DNA of 64,000 nucleotides from Chryseobacterium gwangjuense (lineage in GTDB: Bacteria; Bacteroidota; Bacteroidia; Flavobacteriales; Weeksellaceae). The stretch is taken from assembly GCF_021311115.1 (NCBI RefSeq), contig NZ_JAJTNP010000005.1, positions 124,001-188,000 of the forward strand. Reading direction: 5' to 3'. The notes under the pieces were generated by a model that did no database searches, was not told where the DNA came from, and saw nothing but the letters and a program-made list of their open reading frames with translations. Below are positions 1 through 8,716 of the stretch, in pieces. The position numbers and the translations under genes are program-made. The stretch's first letter is position 1. Every line of letters starts with the position of its first letter.

Positions 1-419
1 GTTTTTTTGAAAAGCTTCATCCATTCCTGTAATGTTTTCGGATGATGTTGCTCTAACCATTTTTCAAATGAACCGAATTCTTTTTGAAGTTCCAGAATAG
101 TTTTAGCATTTTCTATGGCAGCATTTACTTTCAATTTATTTCTGATAATTCCGGGATCGTTCAAAAGTCTTTCACGATCCGCTTCTGTATAATTTGCCAC
201 TCTTTCAATTTCAAAATTGTCGTATGCATTTCTGAAGCTTTCTTCTTTTTTCAAAATCGTTTCCCAGCTCAATCCGGCCTGATTAATTTCCATAATCAGT
301 CTTCCAAACAGTTCATTATCATCATGAATAGGGAACCCATAATGATGATCGTGGTAATTTTTATGAAGTTCTCTCCGGCTTTCCGGCTGCATTCCGTCGA
401 TCGCTAAACAATAACTCAT
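1..419 (-). CDS. tag: DNA-3-methyladenine glycosylase I (3' end cut by window edge)
   Basis: Base-excision repair enzyme that removes 3-methyladenine from alkylated DNA in the cytoplasm. The reverse strand reads from an ATG at 417-419 and stays open to base 1, giving about 139 residues of a family that is usually about 185-190 long. Visible family signatures are Cys4 (the N-terminal zinc-ligand position in E. coli Tag), the YHDHHYG block at residues 22-28 (matching YHDNEWG), and INQAGLSWETILKK at about 44-57, including the acidic residue just before QAGLSW. The second half, with the remaining His and Cys zinc ligands, lies outside the window. The overlapping plus-strand reading frame is only its shadow. 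No clear TAnnTTTG promoter box was seen just upstream. Confidence 0.9.
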   Translation of the reverse strand, partial: MSYCLAIDGMQPESRRELHKNYHDHHYGFPIHDDNELFGRLIMEINQAGLSWETILKKEESFRNAYDNFEIERVANYTEADRERLLNDPGIIRNKLKVNAAIENAKTILELQKEFGSFEKWLEQHHPKTLQEWMKLFKK

Positions 420-536
420 TTCAGTTTGATTACATTTTACCATGTAAAGATAATTGTAAGTAGTGACAACTGTTTGTCAGGAGGACATTTCAGCTTAAAT
501 TTATTTCAAAACCGATAATAGCATAAAATAAAACAT

Positions 537-544
537 TAGTTTTG
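537..544 (+). promoter_or_regulatory. -7 box TAGTTTTG, 5 nt before the ATG at 550
   Basis: Exact match to the Bacteroidota TAnnTTTG element. The spacing to the start codon would put transcription initiation at or next to the ATG, so the mRNA may be leaderless. No good -33 TTTG was seen at the expected distance. Confidence 0.55.
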
Positions 545-549
545 TAAGA

Positions 550-927
550 ATGTCTTTCCTTAAAGCACATACCCGTTTTTATAAAGCAACTATTATCCTG
601 TTGCTTTTAACATTTTCATTGTCGCCATGCAGTGTCAAAAGAGATGTGCTTAATATTTTTGATATTCAGTATATCGAGACCTTGAATAAGGTAAAAACAA
701 CGGTTACCTCTACCTCCAACTGTGATACTTCTTTCCAAAACTCCTCTACCGCTTCAGTTTTCAAAGCAGATCTAAAAGCAAAAAAAATAGATGTTTCTTT
801 TAGTCTGAATCTGTATTTAAAAAAAACGAGAGAGGAAAAGATCCCTTCAAACTATTCGAAAACCACCACCGGAAACAGTCCACCGAAATACATTTTGTTT
901 AAGCGATTGAAATTAGACCTGATTTAA
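550..927 (+). CDS. small exported or lipoprotein-like hypothetical protein
   Basis: A 125-residue protein I do not recognise. It begins with a basic N-terminus and a hydrophobic stretch (about residues 13-26) ending in LSPC, which could be a lipobox with Cys27 or simply a signal or membrane segment. The rest is Ser/Thr/Lys-rich with no identifiable domain. It lies 50 bp upstream of the DoxD-DoxA gene on the same strand and may share its transcript, so a function connected with that membrane protein is possible but only a guess from position. The start is supported by a -7 box 5 nt upstream. Confidence 0.6.
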   Translation: MSFLKAHTRFYKATIILLLLTFSLSPCSVKRDVLNIFDIQYIETLNKVKTTVTSTSNCDTSFQNSSTASVFKADLKAKKIDVSFSLNLYLKKTREEKIPSNYSKTTTGNSPPKYILFKRLKLDLI

Positions 928-977
928 GAGTACTCTCAAATCATTTTTAATCAAATTATTTAAACAAATATACTTTA

Positions 978-1994
978 ATGAACAATACTACAAGAAATCA
1001 GTCGTATGATATGGCTGGTTTATTTACCTTATCAATCCGCCTTGTTATTGGCTGGACCTACTTTTCAGCTTTCTGGCGCAGACTTGTCCTTGAAAACAAA
1101 TTAATTCCTGACGAAGCAGGCTATATCGGGGAAAAATTCAATCATTTTCTTCCTAATGCTTTAGGTATTAAGCCTATTATTGAATATCTGGTCACTCATC
1201 CTGATATGTTACAAAATTCCATGATCGCTTTTACGCTTATTGAAGCAGTGGTGGGTTTATTGCTGATGTTAGGATTGTTTACCCGGCTTATGAGCATCGG
1301 TGTTTTTGGTCTTGCGATGGGAATTTTATTGGGTTCCGGCTGGATCGGGACAACCTGCCTCGACGAATGGCAAATAGGAATTTTAGGAATTGCAGGCGGA
1401 TTTACTCTTTTCCTGACTGGAAGCAGCTTTTATTCTGCCGATCAGTATTTCCTGAAAAACAACTTCCGTTTTACTTATACAAAATGGTTTAAATGGTTCA
1501 ATTCGGGTGTTCTTCCGTTTTCTAATCTCAAACCTTTTGTTTTAATCGGTTCTGTCATTATTTTTGGATTAACTCTTTTTACCAATCAGTATTTTCATGG
1601 TGGAGTTTGGGGAACGCTGCACAACAAATCTGTAAAGCCAAAACTGGAAATCAGTAACGTTTCATTGCAAAAATCTAATATACAGTTTCAAGTGTATCGA
1701 ACAGAAGGCGTTGATGTCTACGGATCGTTTCTCATCGGAATTCATATTTTAGATCAGCAAGGAAATGTTTTAAAAGAGCTCAACCTTAAGGAACTTTCGG
1801 AATTTCCAAAGGAAAATATTCAAAATCATTATGTTGCTAAAGTAAAACCCGGAAAACATAGTTTGATTATTCCTTTAGGATCAAAAGCAGATATAACAAT
1901 TAACATCAATGACCTGCTTAGCCGTAAAGAAGAGATGTATTCTTTAAAGCTGATTGACATTAGTGGAATTGAATGGAAAGCTAAAATCAATTAA
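978..1994 (+). CDS. DoxD-DoxA fusion (TQO small-subunit-like) membrane protein
   Basis: A 338-residue protein. Residues about 15-200 form several transmembrane helices of the DoxX/DoxD type (RLVIGWTYFSAFWRR near the start, then LIEAVVGLLLMLGLFTR and a Gly-rich TM pair). Residues about 205-338 are a soluble segment resembling DoxA (KPKLEISNVSL, VDVYGSFLIGIHILD). In Acidianus, DoxD and DoxA are separate subunits of thiosulfate:quinone oxidoreductase, and fused forms are known in Bacteroidota. The actual substrate is unknown: thiosulfate oxidation to tetrathionate with quinone reduction is the family precedent, not something the sequence proves. It follows the 125-residue exported protein and ends at a strong terminator. 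Confidence 0.8.
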   Translation: MNNTTRNQSYDMAGLFTLSIRLVIGWTYFSAFWRRLVLENKLIPDEAGYIGEKFNHFLPNALGIKPIIEYLVTHPDMLQNSMIAFTLIEAVVGLLLMLGLFTRLMSIGVFGLAMGILLGSGWIGTTCLDEWQIGILGIAGGFTLFLTGSSFYSADQYFLKNNFRFTYTKWFKWFNSGVLPFSNLKPFVLIGSVIIFGLTLFTNQYFHGGVWGTLHNKSVKPKLEISNVSLQKSNIQFQVYRTEGVDVYGSFLIGIHILDQQGNVLKELNLKELSEFPKENIQNHYVAKVKPGKHSLIIPLGSKADITININDLLSRKEEMYSLKLIDISGIEWKAKIN

Positions 1995-2018
1995 AATCCA
2001 TTCTAAAAGGTCAAAAAT

Positions 2019-2055
2019 AAACCAAAGCAGAACTATTCTTGCTTTGGTTTTTTAT
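2019..2055 (+). terminator. intrinsic terminator after the DoxD-DoxA gene
   Basis: AACCAAAGCA pairs with TGCTTTGGTT across an 11-nt loop and is followed by a T-rich run. It sits 25 bp after the stop codon of the fusion gene and also separates it from the convergent DMT gene. Confidence 0.8.
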
Positions 2056-2084
2056 TTTAGTTAAAGAGCAAAAGGTATTATTTT

Positions 2085-2984
2085 CTAAACCATCGCTTCC
2101 TTTTTCAATCTGAAAATTTCTTTTGAGTTAAAAACAATAACCGCCAGGAATATAATTGAATAGGCTACAATCTGTAATCCTCCGAGTGCTTCATGGTAAA
2201 CAGCTCCTGCCAGAATAAACGCAATAATAGGATTGATATTGAGAATCATTCCTACTTTTGAGGATGCAATTCCGGACATCGCATACAAATTCAAAAGCAG
2301 CGGAACAATTGTGTACATCATCGCAATGATTCCAATATATAAATAGAATTTGAACTCGGTAGGAACCGGTCCCGAAGACGAAGGGAAAAATGGCAATAAA
2401 ATCAGAGCCGCCAGAATCATATGGAAATTCAGAATCAAGAATTTGTCAAATTTTGAATTAGCACTTTGAATAATCAGGTAACAAGCATAAGTAGAACCAA
2501 TCAGACTGCTGTACAACATATCTAAAAGATTGGAATAAGACAACAAAACACATCCTACTCCGCTCAAAAAAACAGATAACCATTGCAGTTTGGTAAGTTT
2601 TTCGCGCAAAATAAAAAACGCAAGAATCGTTGTAATAATCGGGCAAACGAGATAGGCAACTGAAGTGGCTCTTACACTAATGTGATTCATTACATAAATA
2701 AAAGAAAACCAGTTTCCGGTGAGGAGAATGCTGCTCAGGATATTTAAACCTAGTATTTTCTGTTTGTTCTTCTTATCAAGGCTTCTAAAATATTTTACAT
2801 TGTCTTTCAGTTTTGATCTTCTGAAAAGCACCGTCACCAAAGTCATAATAGCTGCACAACTAAAAACCCTGTAAAACAAAATATCCAACGAAGGATAAGC
2901 ATGCAGCGGTCTCAGCACCAAACTAAATGTTCCCCACGTAGCAAAAGCAAAAATGGCGGCTAAATAATATTTCAGATTCTTCAA
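2085..2984 (-). CDS. EamA/DMT-superfamily transporter
   Basis: A 299-residue inner-membrane protein with about ten hydrophobic segments arranged as two EamA repeats: ATWGTFSLVLRPL near the N-terminus, NHISVRATSVAYLVCPIITTILAFFILREKLT at the end of repeat one, and SKVGMILNINPIIAFILAGAVYHEAL at the end of repeat two. The family moves small metabolites, amino acids or drugs; the substrate cannot be read from sequence. Its tone is closest to the RarD-like subgroup. It is a single-gene unit convergent with the DoxD-DoxA gene. A minus-strand TATCTTTG box lies 35 bp upstream of the ATG. Confidence 0.88.
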   Translation of the reverse strand: MKNLKYYLAAIFAFATWGTFSLVLRPLHAYPSLDILFYRVFSCAAIMTLVTVLFRRSKLKDNVKYFRSLDKKNKQKILGLNILSSILLTGNWFSFIYVMNHISVRATSVAYLVCPIITTILAFFILREKLTKLQWLSVFLSGVGCVLLSYSNLLDMLYSSLIGSTYACYLIIQSANSKFDKFLILNFHMILAALILLPFFPSSSGPVPTEFKFYLYIGIIAMMYTIVPLLLNLYAMSGIASSKVGMILNINPIIAFILAGAVYHEALGGLQIVAYSIIFLAVIVFNSKEIFRLKKEAMV

Positions 2985-3019
2985 GTGAAATTTGGTTTTT
3001 TATTGATTTTAAAGTGAGG

Positions 3020-3027
3020 CAAAGATA
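3020..3027 (-). promoter_or_regulatory. -7 box TATCTTTG for the DMT transporter
   Basis: Exact TAnnTTTG on the minus strand, 35 bp upstream of the ATG at 2984. The -33 element is weak. Confidence 0.45.
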
Positions 3028-3083
3028 AAGATAATTGTGACCTTCAATAAATTTCTTATTCCATCTTTGCTTTAATACTTTTG

Positions 3084-3091
3084 TATATTTG
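3084..3091 (+). promoter_or_regulatory. -7 box TATATTTG for the gene at 3117
   Basis: Exact TAnnTTTG. Initiation a few bases downstream would begin at about 3096-3099, so the upstream in-frame start at 3099 would be almost at the transcript end and the ATG at 3117 is preferred. Confidence 0.5.
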
Positions 3092-3116
3092 AACTTAGTT
3101 GTACAAAAACTCTCCT

Positions 3117-3731
3117 ATGAAAAATAAATGTTTTATTTTGTCTCTTTTCTTATTCCTTATTCTTTCCAGTTTTACTGTTTATAAAAATTACTCTAAAGAC
3201 AAACTGATAGGGAAATGGATTTTGCAAGATTCTTATTCTCCAGATTTTTCCAAAAAAATTGATTCGTTGAAGATCTATCAAAAAGTAGATGATTTTACCA
3301 AAAAGCTAATTAAAGAAAGTGATCCAACATATGATTTAAGCAAGTTATCAGATTCTGCAACAGCGTACATGAATGATTTTGAGAAAAAACAAATAAAAGA
3401 ATTCATGGAAGATGGAACTTTTATTTTCACTAATCTTTCAGACGGAAGTAAAAGTAAAGGTAAATGGAAAATTCAAATTGATAAAGTTCCAAATCGAAAT
3501 TTCAATTCAATTATTTTAGATTATGATGCTAATGATTATCTTAAATGTTGTATTCCTATAGACCAAGCTGAACAATTAAGAGCTAACAATAAAGAATTAC
3601 AAAGGGTAAAAAAAATACATTTTAATTTTGTAAAAATAACCAATGATTCTATCATATGTAAAAGATATATTGATGAGCCAAACAAAAATGGATACACCTA
3701 TTTAAATGATGTTTATATAAAACAAAAATAA
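3117..3731 (+). CDS. exported hypothetical protein
   Basis: A 204-residue protein not recognised. The start chosen is the ATG at 3117 (MKNKCFILSLF), because it begins a normal signal peptide (hydrophobic residues about 5-20) and because a -7 promoter box lies just before the alternative start at 3099. Segments such as LIGKWILQDS and FMEDGTFIFTNLSDGSKSKGKW resemble lipocalin-like or copper-resistance-type beta-barrel proteins that Bacteroidota export in large numbers, so a small secreted beta-sheet protein is likely. Base composition is more AT-rich than its neighbours. It has its own promoter and terminator. Confidence 0.7.
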   Translation: MKNKCFILSLFLFLILSSFTVYKNYSKDKLIGKWILQDSYSPDFSKKIDSLKIYQKVDDFTKKLIKESDPTYDLSKLSDSATAYMNDFEKKQIKEFMEDGTFIFTNLSDGSKSKGKWKIQIDKVPNRNFNSIILDYDANDYLKCCIPIDQAEQLRANNKELQRVKKIHFNFVKITNDSIICKRYIDEPNKNGYTYLNDVYIKQK

Positions 3732-3771
3732 TTTTAGTACTACTAAGATTAGAACTTTATCAATTCAACAA

Positions 3772-3799
3772 AAAACCTCCGGAAGTTCCGGAGGTTTCT
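3772..3799. terminator. bidirectional terminator between convergent genes
   Basis: AAACCTCCGG (773-782) pairs with CCGGAGGTTT (788-797) around a 5-nt loop, with A-rich flank on one side and T on the other. It separates the exported protein gene from the leftward efflux operon. Confidence 0.8.
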
Positions 3800-3818
3800 G
3801 TATTAATCTATATAAAAT

Positions 3819-5393
3819 TTAGTGTACACCACTCAAGTCTATTTTTTCTTTACTTTTTCTTTCTTTAATGAAAAGAATAAACGGAATACAGATTAAGAAT
3901 ATCACCCCTAAATAAAGGAAAACATCCATATAAGATAATACCGTTGCCTGCTTCGTCACCGATAGATCAAGCACTTTGTAAGCGGCATTCATGGCTGCAT
4001 CGGGTGTCATTCCTTTGGCTACAAAACTTGCTTTTAAACCATTTAATCTTTGTTGAACGTCGAAATCTGTTGAGTCTAAATGAGTAATCAGATTCACTCT
4101 GTATTTCTGACTGGCGTTGGCAATAAATGTGGTAATTGCTGCAATCCCGAAAGAACCTCCCAACTGTCTCATCATCCCGGTAAAAGCTGCTCCCTGACCG
4201 ATTTCCTGACCTTTTAATGTACTCAATGACAATGAAGTGATCGGGATAAATAATAATCCTAGACCGGCTCCTCTTACAATCAGCATCCAGAAGAAGGCAT
4301 CTTTACTTGTATCGGGTGTAAGGATTTTATATCCCCAGAAACTATAAACAAAGAATATGAATAATCCTAAGGAAACTAGAATCTGTTGTTTGGCACCTTT
4401 TGAAAGTAATCTACCAATAATCGGCATCATGAAAGCCGTTGTCAATGCCGCCGGAATCATCAAAGCTCCCGATTGCAGTGCCGTCCAACCCAGAATACTC
4501 TGTGTATATAACGGTACAATAAATGTAGAGCCATACAAACCAAATCCTAGTACAAACGACATCACGGTTCCGATCCTCAGATTACTGTTTTTCAAAACTC
4601 TTAATTCTACAATCGGATATTTGAAAGTAAGCTCCCTCCAGAGGAATAAGATAAATCCTAATACTGCCGATATTGTAAATGTTACAATCATTCCGCTTGC
4701 AAACCAGTCTTCTTCATGACCTCTTTCCAAAATGAACTGTAATGAACCTACGGTAACTGCCAACAGAGCAATTCCCAGCCAGTCTACATCCGAAACTTTA
4801 CGTTTTTCAGCATATTTCGGACTTTTCACAAACTGAAGGGTCATTAGGGTCGCCGCAATCCCGATAGGAATATTGATATAGAAAATATACGGCCAGCTGA
4901 AATTATCAACGATATATCCTCCTAAAGGTGGTCCTAAAGTAGGTCCAATAATTACTCCTAATCCATAAATCGCCTGAGCCATACTTCTTTTTTCAAGCGG
5001 ATAAGACTCCGTAATGATGGTTTGAGAAGTTACCAAGAGAGCTCCCCCTCCGATTCCCTGCATCAATCTGAAAAATACCAGTTCCCAAATATTTGTTGCA
5101 TTTCCGCATAAGAATGAAAATATGGTAAATATGACAATGGAAGCAGCGAAATAATTTCTTCGACCGAACTGCTGCGAAAGCCAGCTCGTCATCGGCACAA
5201 TAATTACGTTACCGATAGCATAGGCTGTAATTACCCAGCCGACTTCAGAAAGTGTGGCTCCAAGATTACCCTTCATCTCATTCAAGGCAACATTTACAAT
5301 CGTGGAGTCCACTATTTCAAGCAGTGCACAAAGAATGGCCGTAATCGTAATGATTACTCTTCGGGCCCCATATTCTACTAATGAATCTTGCAT
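3819..5393 (-). CDS. EmrB/QacA-type MFS drug exporter (DHA2 family)
   Basis: Inner-membrane proton-driven exporter with about 14 transmembrane segments, the pump component of a tripartite efflux system. Family signs include the early acidic motif (LEIVDSTIVNVALNEMKG), motif A-like LSQQFGRR, the antiporter motif C region GLGVIIGPTLGPPLGGYIVD, and FYINIPIGI. The start is placed at the ATG at 5391-5393 (MQDSLVEYGARR, 524 residues), because the longer reading frame would run into a 15-bp inverted repeat at 5407-5421. It is the last gene of the TetR-TolC-EmrA-EmrB order. It is separated from the adaptor gene by an unusual repeat-rich spacer. Confidence 0.93.
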   Translation of the reverse strand: MQDSLVEYGARRVIITITAILCALLEIVDSTIVNVALNEMKGNLGATLSEVGWVITAYAIGNVIIVPMTSWLSQQFGRRNYFAASIVIFTIFSFLCGNATNIWELVFFRLMQGIGGGALLVTSQTIITESYPLEKRSMAQAIYGLGVIIGPTLGPPLGGYIVDNFSWPYIFYINIPIGIAATLMTLQFVKSPKYAEKRKVSDVDWLGIALLAVTVGSLQFILERGHEEDWFASGMIVTFTISAVLGFILFLWRELTFKYPIVELRVLKNSNLRIGTVMSFVLGFGLYGSTFIVPLYTQSILGWTALQSGALMIPAALTTAFMMPIIGRLLSKGAKQQILVSLGLFIFFVYSFWGYKILTPDTSKDAFFWMLIVRGAGLGLLFIPITSLSLSTLKGQEIGQGAAFTGMMRQLGGSFGIAAITTFIANASQKYRVNLITHLDSTDFDVQQRLNGLKASFVAKGMTPDAAMNAAYKVLDLSVTKQATVLSYMDVFLYLGVIFLICIPFILFIKERKSKEKIDLSGVH

Positions 5394-5406
5394 AGTTTTT
5401 ATATAA

Positions 5407-5638
5407 AAGTGAATTGTCAATAATCAATCAACTCCGTTGTCAATTGTACGACTTCATCTCCAGTTCATCATTGATTTTTTCTCCAAACCGATATCAATTT
5501 CATGGTCAATCTTACAACTTCATTATCTTTCATCATTGATTTTCATCTGCAAACCGGCATCAACTTCATCTTCAATTTTCTTCTTCAATTCTACAGCATT
5601 CACCATTGACTTGCTCCTACAAAATTGACAATTCACTT
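5407..5638. repeat. inverted-repeat-bounded spacer with 66-bp imperfect tandem repeats
   Basis: A 15-bp perfect inverted repeat (AAGTGAATTGTCAAT at 5407-5421 and its reverse complement at 5624-5638) bounds the spacer between the EmrB-like and EmrA-like genes. Inside are two imperfect copies of a roughly 66-bp unit beginning at 5439 and 5505, sharing TTCATCATTGATTTT and CAAACCG, followed by a degenerate partial copy. No start codon with a sensible reading frame was seen inside. Confidence 0.75.
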
Positions 5639-5647
5639 ATTTTTTTA

Positions 5648-6751
5648 TTATTTAAGGGAAACTTCCGCTTTTACATTCATCCCTGTTCTTAATCTTTTTG
5701 CAATGTCTTTATCAAGATTTACAAAATCAATTTTTACAGGAAGTCTCTGCACCACTTTTACGAAGTTACCACTTGCGTTATCCGGAGGCAGAATTGAGAA
5801 AGTTGCACCGGTTGCAGGAGAGAATGAACTTACCACTCCTTCAAATTCTCTGTCAGGAAAAGCATCAATCTCGATTTTTACTTTTTGTCCTTCAACCATT
5901 TTATCAACCTGAGTTTCTTTGAAGTTGGCCACTACCCATTTCTGATCATTTTTAACCAATGCAAACAACTGAGAACCAGCCTGTAAATACTGACCTACCT
6001 GAATAGGAACTTTTCCAACGTATCCGTCTTCAGAAGCAAGAATTACAGTATATGATAAATTTAATTTTGCATTTTCTACATCCACTTCTCTTTGTTTAGC
6101 TACAGAACCCGCAACACTGATTTGCTGAGAGCTTGCTGCCGTTTGTGAAGAGGCTACATTCGTTTGCTGAGCGATTTGGTTTCTTTGATCAACCAAAACC
6201 TGTAGTTGTCTGTCAGCAGATTGTTTTGCTGCTAAAGCCTGCTCATATTGTTGCTCGGTAATGGAATGGTCTTTTACCAACACAGAATATCTTTTCAAGT
6301 CCTGAGAGGTTTTCCAAACGTTTACTTTTGCAGCTTCAATTTGTGCATTTGCAGTCGTTACCGCTGCTTCTGAAGTATTGATATTTTTAGAAGTTGCCGT
6401 AGTGGTAGCTTCTGCATTTGAAATATTGCTTTTTGCCGTTGTCAAAGCTGCCTGAGCCTGCTCAAGAGCCATTTTTTGGTCTCTGTTATCCAAAACCACC
6501 AAAGTATCTCCTTTCTTTACGAACTGATTATCTTTTACTTTAACTTCAGTTACATATCCTGAGATTTTAGAAATTACAGGTGCTAAATTTGAAGCAATTT
6601 GAGCATCATCCGTTTCTTCATGAACTTGTCCGTAAGAATAAGTTTTGTAACCGTAGATTCCTCCACCGATTAAAACAACTGCCAAAATTATCGGGAAAAC
6701 TAAACTTTTTTTCTTTTTAGGTTCAGTCGTTTGTGTAGTATTATTTTCCAT
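5648..6751 (-). CDS. HlyD/EmrA-type periplasmic adaptor (membrane fusion protein)
   Basis: A 367-residue adaptor linking the inner-membrane MFS pump to the TolC-like channel. Residues about 16-35 form the single N-terminal membrane anchor after a Lys-rich KPKKKK-type stretch. A biotinyl/lipoyl-like half-domain follows (SKISGYVTEVKVKDNQFVKKGDTLVVLD, about 50-77). Then comes a long Ala/Gln/Thr-rich coiled-coil hairpin (about 80-220), the second lipoyl half (SEDGYVGKVPIQVGQYLQAG) and a beta-barrel domain with WVVANFKETQ. The order matches EmrA. It is 18 bp downstream of the TolC-like gene in the same operon. The transported compound is unknown. Confidence 0.93.
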   Translation of the reverse strand: MENNTTQTTEPKKKKSLVFPIILAVVLIGGGIYGYKTYSYGQVHEETDDAQIASNLAPVISKISGYVTEVKVKDNQFVKKGDTLVVLDNRDQKMALEQAQAALTTAKSNISNAEATTTATSKNINTSEAAVTTANAQIEAAKVNVWKTSQDLKRYSVLVKDHSITEQQYEQALAAKQSADRQLQVLVDQRNQIAQQTNVASSQTAASSQQISVAGSVAKQREVDVENAKLNLSYTVILASEDGYVGKVPIQVGQYLQAGSQLFALVKNDQKWVVANFKETQVDKMVEGQKVKIEIDAFPDREFEGVVSSFSPATGATFSILPPDNASGNFVKVVQRLPVKIDFVNLDKDIAKRLRTGMNVKAEVSLK

Positions 6752-6769
6752 TGTTGGTATCGTTCTTAA

Positions 6770-8083
6770 TTATTTAATTGTTAAAGTTCCTGTAGTTTGT
6801 AATAGTTTTCTGTATGCCAACGCTGCGTCTGCCTTTGCATTAATTACTCCAACATTTGCTGCAATCTGAGCTGCATCTGCATCCAATAATTCAGTCATCG
6901 TAGCAAGACCGTTGTCATATTTATTTTTTGTGATTCTGTAGTTTTCGTTAGCCTGTTCTGCAGATTTTTCAAAAACTGCGATTCTCTTTTTAGAATAATC
7001 TGTATTCTGATATTCTCTGTTTACATCAAGCTTTATATTGTCATTCAGCAATTCGTTGGTTGCTGACAATTGCATTTCTCGTGCTTGCGACTGTTTTAAC
7101 GCTGAATTTTCTTTCCAAAGATTTGATAAGTTGTAAGAGATTCCTACTCCAACATTTACCGCGTTATAAATGGTTAAGAATTTAGGAATATCTGCTGCAA
7201 CGTAACCTCCCGTAAATGCAATTGAAGGAAGATTTTCCGCTTTTGCAGATTTAGTTCCTAATGCTGCAGCCTGTCTTTGTTTGCCTAAAGCCTGAAGATC
7301 TTTACGATTTTCTTTGGCCTCATTTACATAAAAATCCACAGGTTTTACGGTTTCTCCTTCTTCAATATAGTTTTCATCCACTTCAATTTCTGTAGTTTCC
7401 GGGAGACCTAATAACAAATCCATGTTGATGTTTGCAATATTGTAGTTATTTTTTGCTTCCAACAATTGCAATTCGATATTTGAAGTCTGAAGGTTTGCTT
7501 TTAAACGATCGTTTCTGGCAATCACTCCATTGTTTTCAAGCTTAAGAAAAGTTTCGTCTCTTTTTTGAGAAGCGGTAAGGTTTTCTTCTAGCACTTTGAT
7601 CGACTGATTGGCTTTAAACAAATTATTATACGCCTGAGCAACATTATAAGCAATTGCAGTTTTATCGTTTTCTGTCGTTAATTTTGATGCTTCTACTAAA
7701 TATTTTGCAGATTCAATTCCGTATTTAATTCTTCCTCCGCTGTAGATCGGAACACTAAGATTAGCTGATCCATAAGCCACCTGATGTACTTCAGGACCTC
7801 CTTCTGCCGAAACTCCCGGAAGTTTTATATTCACATTCGGTTTCATAGGAAGATACATATAGCTACCAGAAATTTTCAGTTCCGGTAATTGTCTGTTTTT
7901 TGCTTCTAAAAGATCTGCCGTAGCTTCTTCAATCTTAGCTGCGTCGATTTTCAGGTTTTTACTGTTCTGGATTCCCAGCTGAACAGCTTCATCAAGCGTG
8001 AGTGTTTTTTTCTCCTGAGCATTTGCGTTTGCAATCCCTACGAATAAAGCTAATGCAAGGACTGAGTTATTTATTTTCTTCAT
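6770..8083 (-). CDS. TolC-family outer-membrane efflux protein
   Basis: A 437-residue outer-membrane factor, the exit duct of the tripartite pump. It has a signal peptide (residues 1 to about 22, ending ANANAQ), then two OEP repeats rich in long alpha-helices: LTLDEAVQLGIQNSKNLKIDAAKIEEA at the start and a matching KYDNGLATMTELLDADAAQIAA near residue 400. The second conserved helix pair and the LPSIAFTGGY beta segment fit the family. The start codon lies inside the 3' end of the TetR gene (17-bp overlap), which argues for translational coupling and a single transcript. Confidence 0.93.
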   Translation of the reverse strand: MKKINNSVLALALFVGIANANAQEKKTLTLDEAVQLGIQNSKNLKIDAAKIEEATADLLEAKNRQLPELKISGSYMYLPMKPNVNIKLPGVSAEGGPEVHQVAYGSANLSVPIYSGGRIKYGIESAKYLVEASKLTTENDKTAIAYNVAQAYNNLFKANQSIKVLEENLTASQKRDETFLKLENNGVIARNDRLKANLQTSNIELQLLEAKNNYNIANINMDLLLGLPETTEIEVDENYIEEGETVKPVDFYVNEAKENRKDLQALGKQRQAAALGTKSAKAENLPSIAFTGGYVAADIPKFLTIYNAVNVGVGISYNLSNLWKENSALKQSQAREMQLSATNELLNDNIKLDVNREYQNTDYSKKRIAVFEKSAEQANENYRITKNKYDNGLATMTELLDADAAQIAANVGVINAKADAALAYRKLLQTTGTLTIK

Positions 8084-8693
8084 AACCTAAAAGGTCTTTT
8101 AGTAAATATTTAATATGTTTATTAAGTTCTGTATAATATTTTTCGTCAAAAACCTCATCTTCTTCAGTATCATTCAGGAATTCTTTATACATTTCTTTTG
8201 CGTTGGAAGCATAGAATAAAGTTCCGCTTACCGTAGCGTGTAAAAGATAAATAGGTGGGTTTTTCGTGAAAATTCCTTTTTCTAATCCGCTTTCCAGAAT
8301 TTTGGAATACATGGCAATGAATCCCATTTTCGTTTGCTTCAAAAACTCAACGATTTGAGGATTTTTCGTGTGAAGCTGTTCTCTCTGCATGATTCTATAG
8401 AAACATTTATGATGTCTCACTCTGCCAGAAAACTGGTCTACAATTTTCTCTATTTTTTCCCATTCGTTGATATCGGTTCTTTCAAGAATATCCTTTGAAA
8501 AGAATTGCCCTTCATTCATCCTGTATTCAACCAACTTTTCATAAAGCTTTTCTTTCGAACCGAAATAATAGGAAATCATAGAGATATTTACATTGGCTGC
8601 TTTTGCAATCTCGCGGGTAGATGTACCTTCAAAACCCAGCTCTGCAAATAGTTTTTCAGCAGCGTATAATATATTTTCTTCTTTTGATAACAT
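8067..8693 (-). CDS. TetR/AcrR-family repressor of the efflux operon
   Basis: A 208-residue DNA-binding regulator. The N-terminal TetR helix-turn-helix is clear: AAEKLFAELGFEGTSTREIAKAANVNISMISYYFGSKEKLY spans residues about 11-51. The C-terminal part, all-helical and variable, would bind the inducer and form the dimer. It is the first gene of the operon and overlaps the TolC-like gene by 17 bp. The palindrome AATCAA-ACGA-TTGATT overlaps the -33 element of the promoter in front of it, which suggests autorepression relieved by a drug-like ligand. The ligand cannot be predicted. Confidence 0.93.
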   Translation of the reverse strand: MLSKEENILYAAEKLFAELGFEGTSTREIAKAANVNISMISYYFGSKEKLYEKLVEYRMNEGQFFSKDILERTDINEWEKIEKIVDQFSGRVRHHKCFYRIMQREQLHTKNPQIVEFLKQTKMGFIAMYSKILESGLEKGIFTKNPPIYLLHATVSGTLFYASNAKEMYKEFLNDTEEDEVFDEKYYTELNKHIKYLLKDLLGYEENK

Positions 8694-8716
8694 TTCTGTG
8701 TTCTTTTTTCAGAGTG

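Noticed and set aside
84-407. Plus-strand 107-codon frame
   Set aside because: It lies antisense to the tag gene, whose motifs are clear; the frame has no family signal and is a compositional shadow.
4357-4719. Plus-strand 120-codon frame
   Set aside because: Antisense to the MFS exporter gene and without any family signal or promoter.
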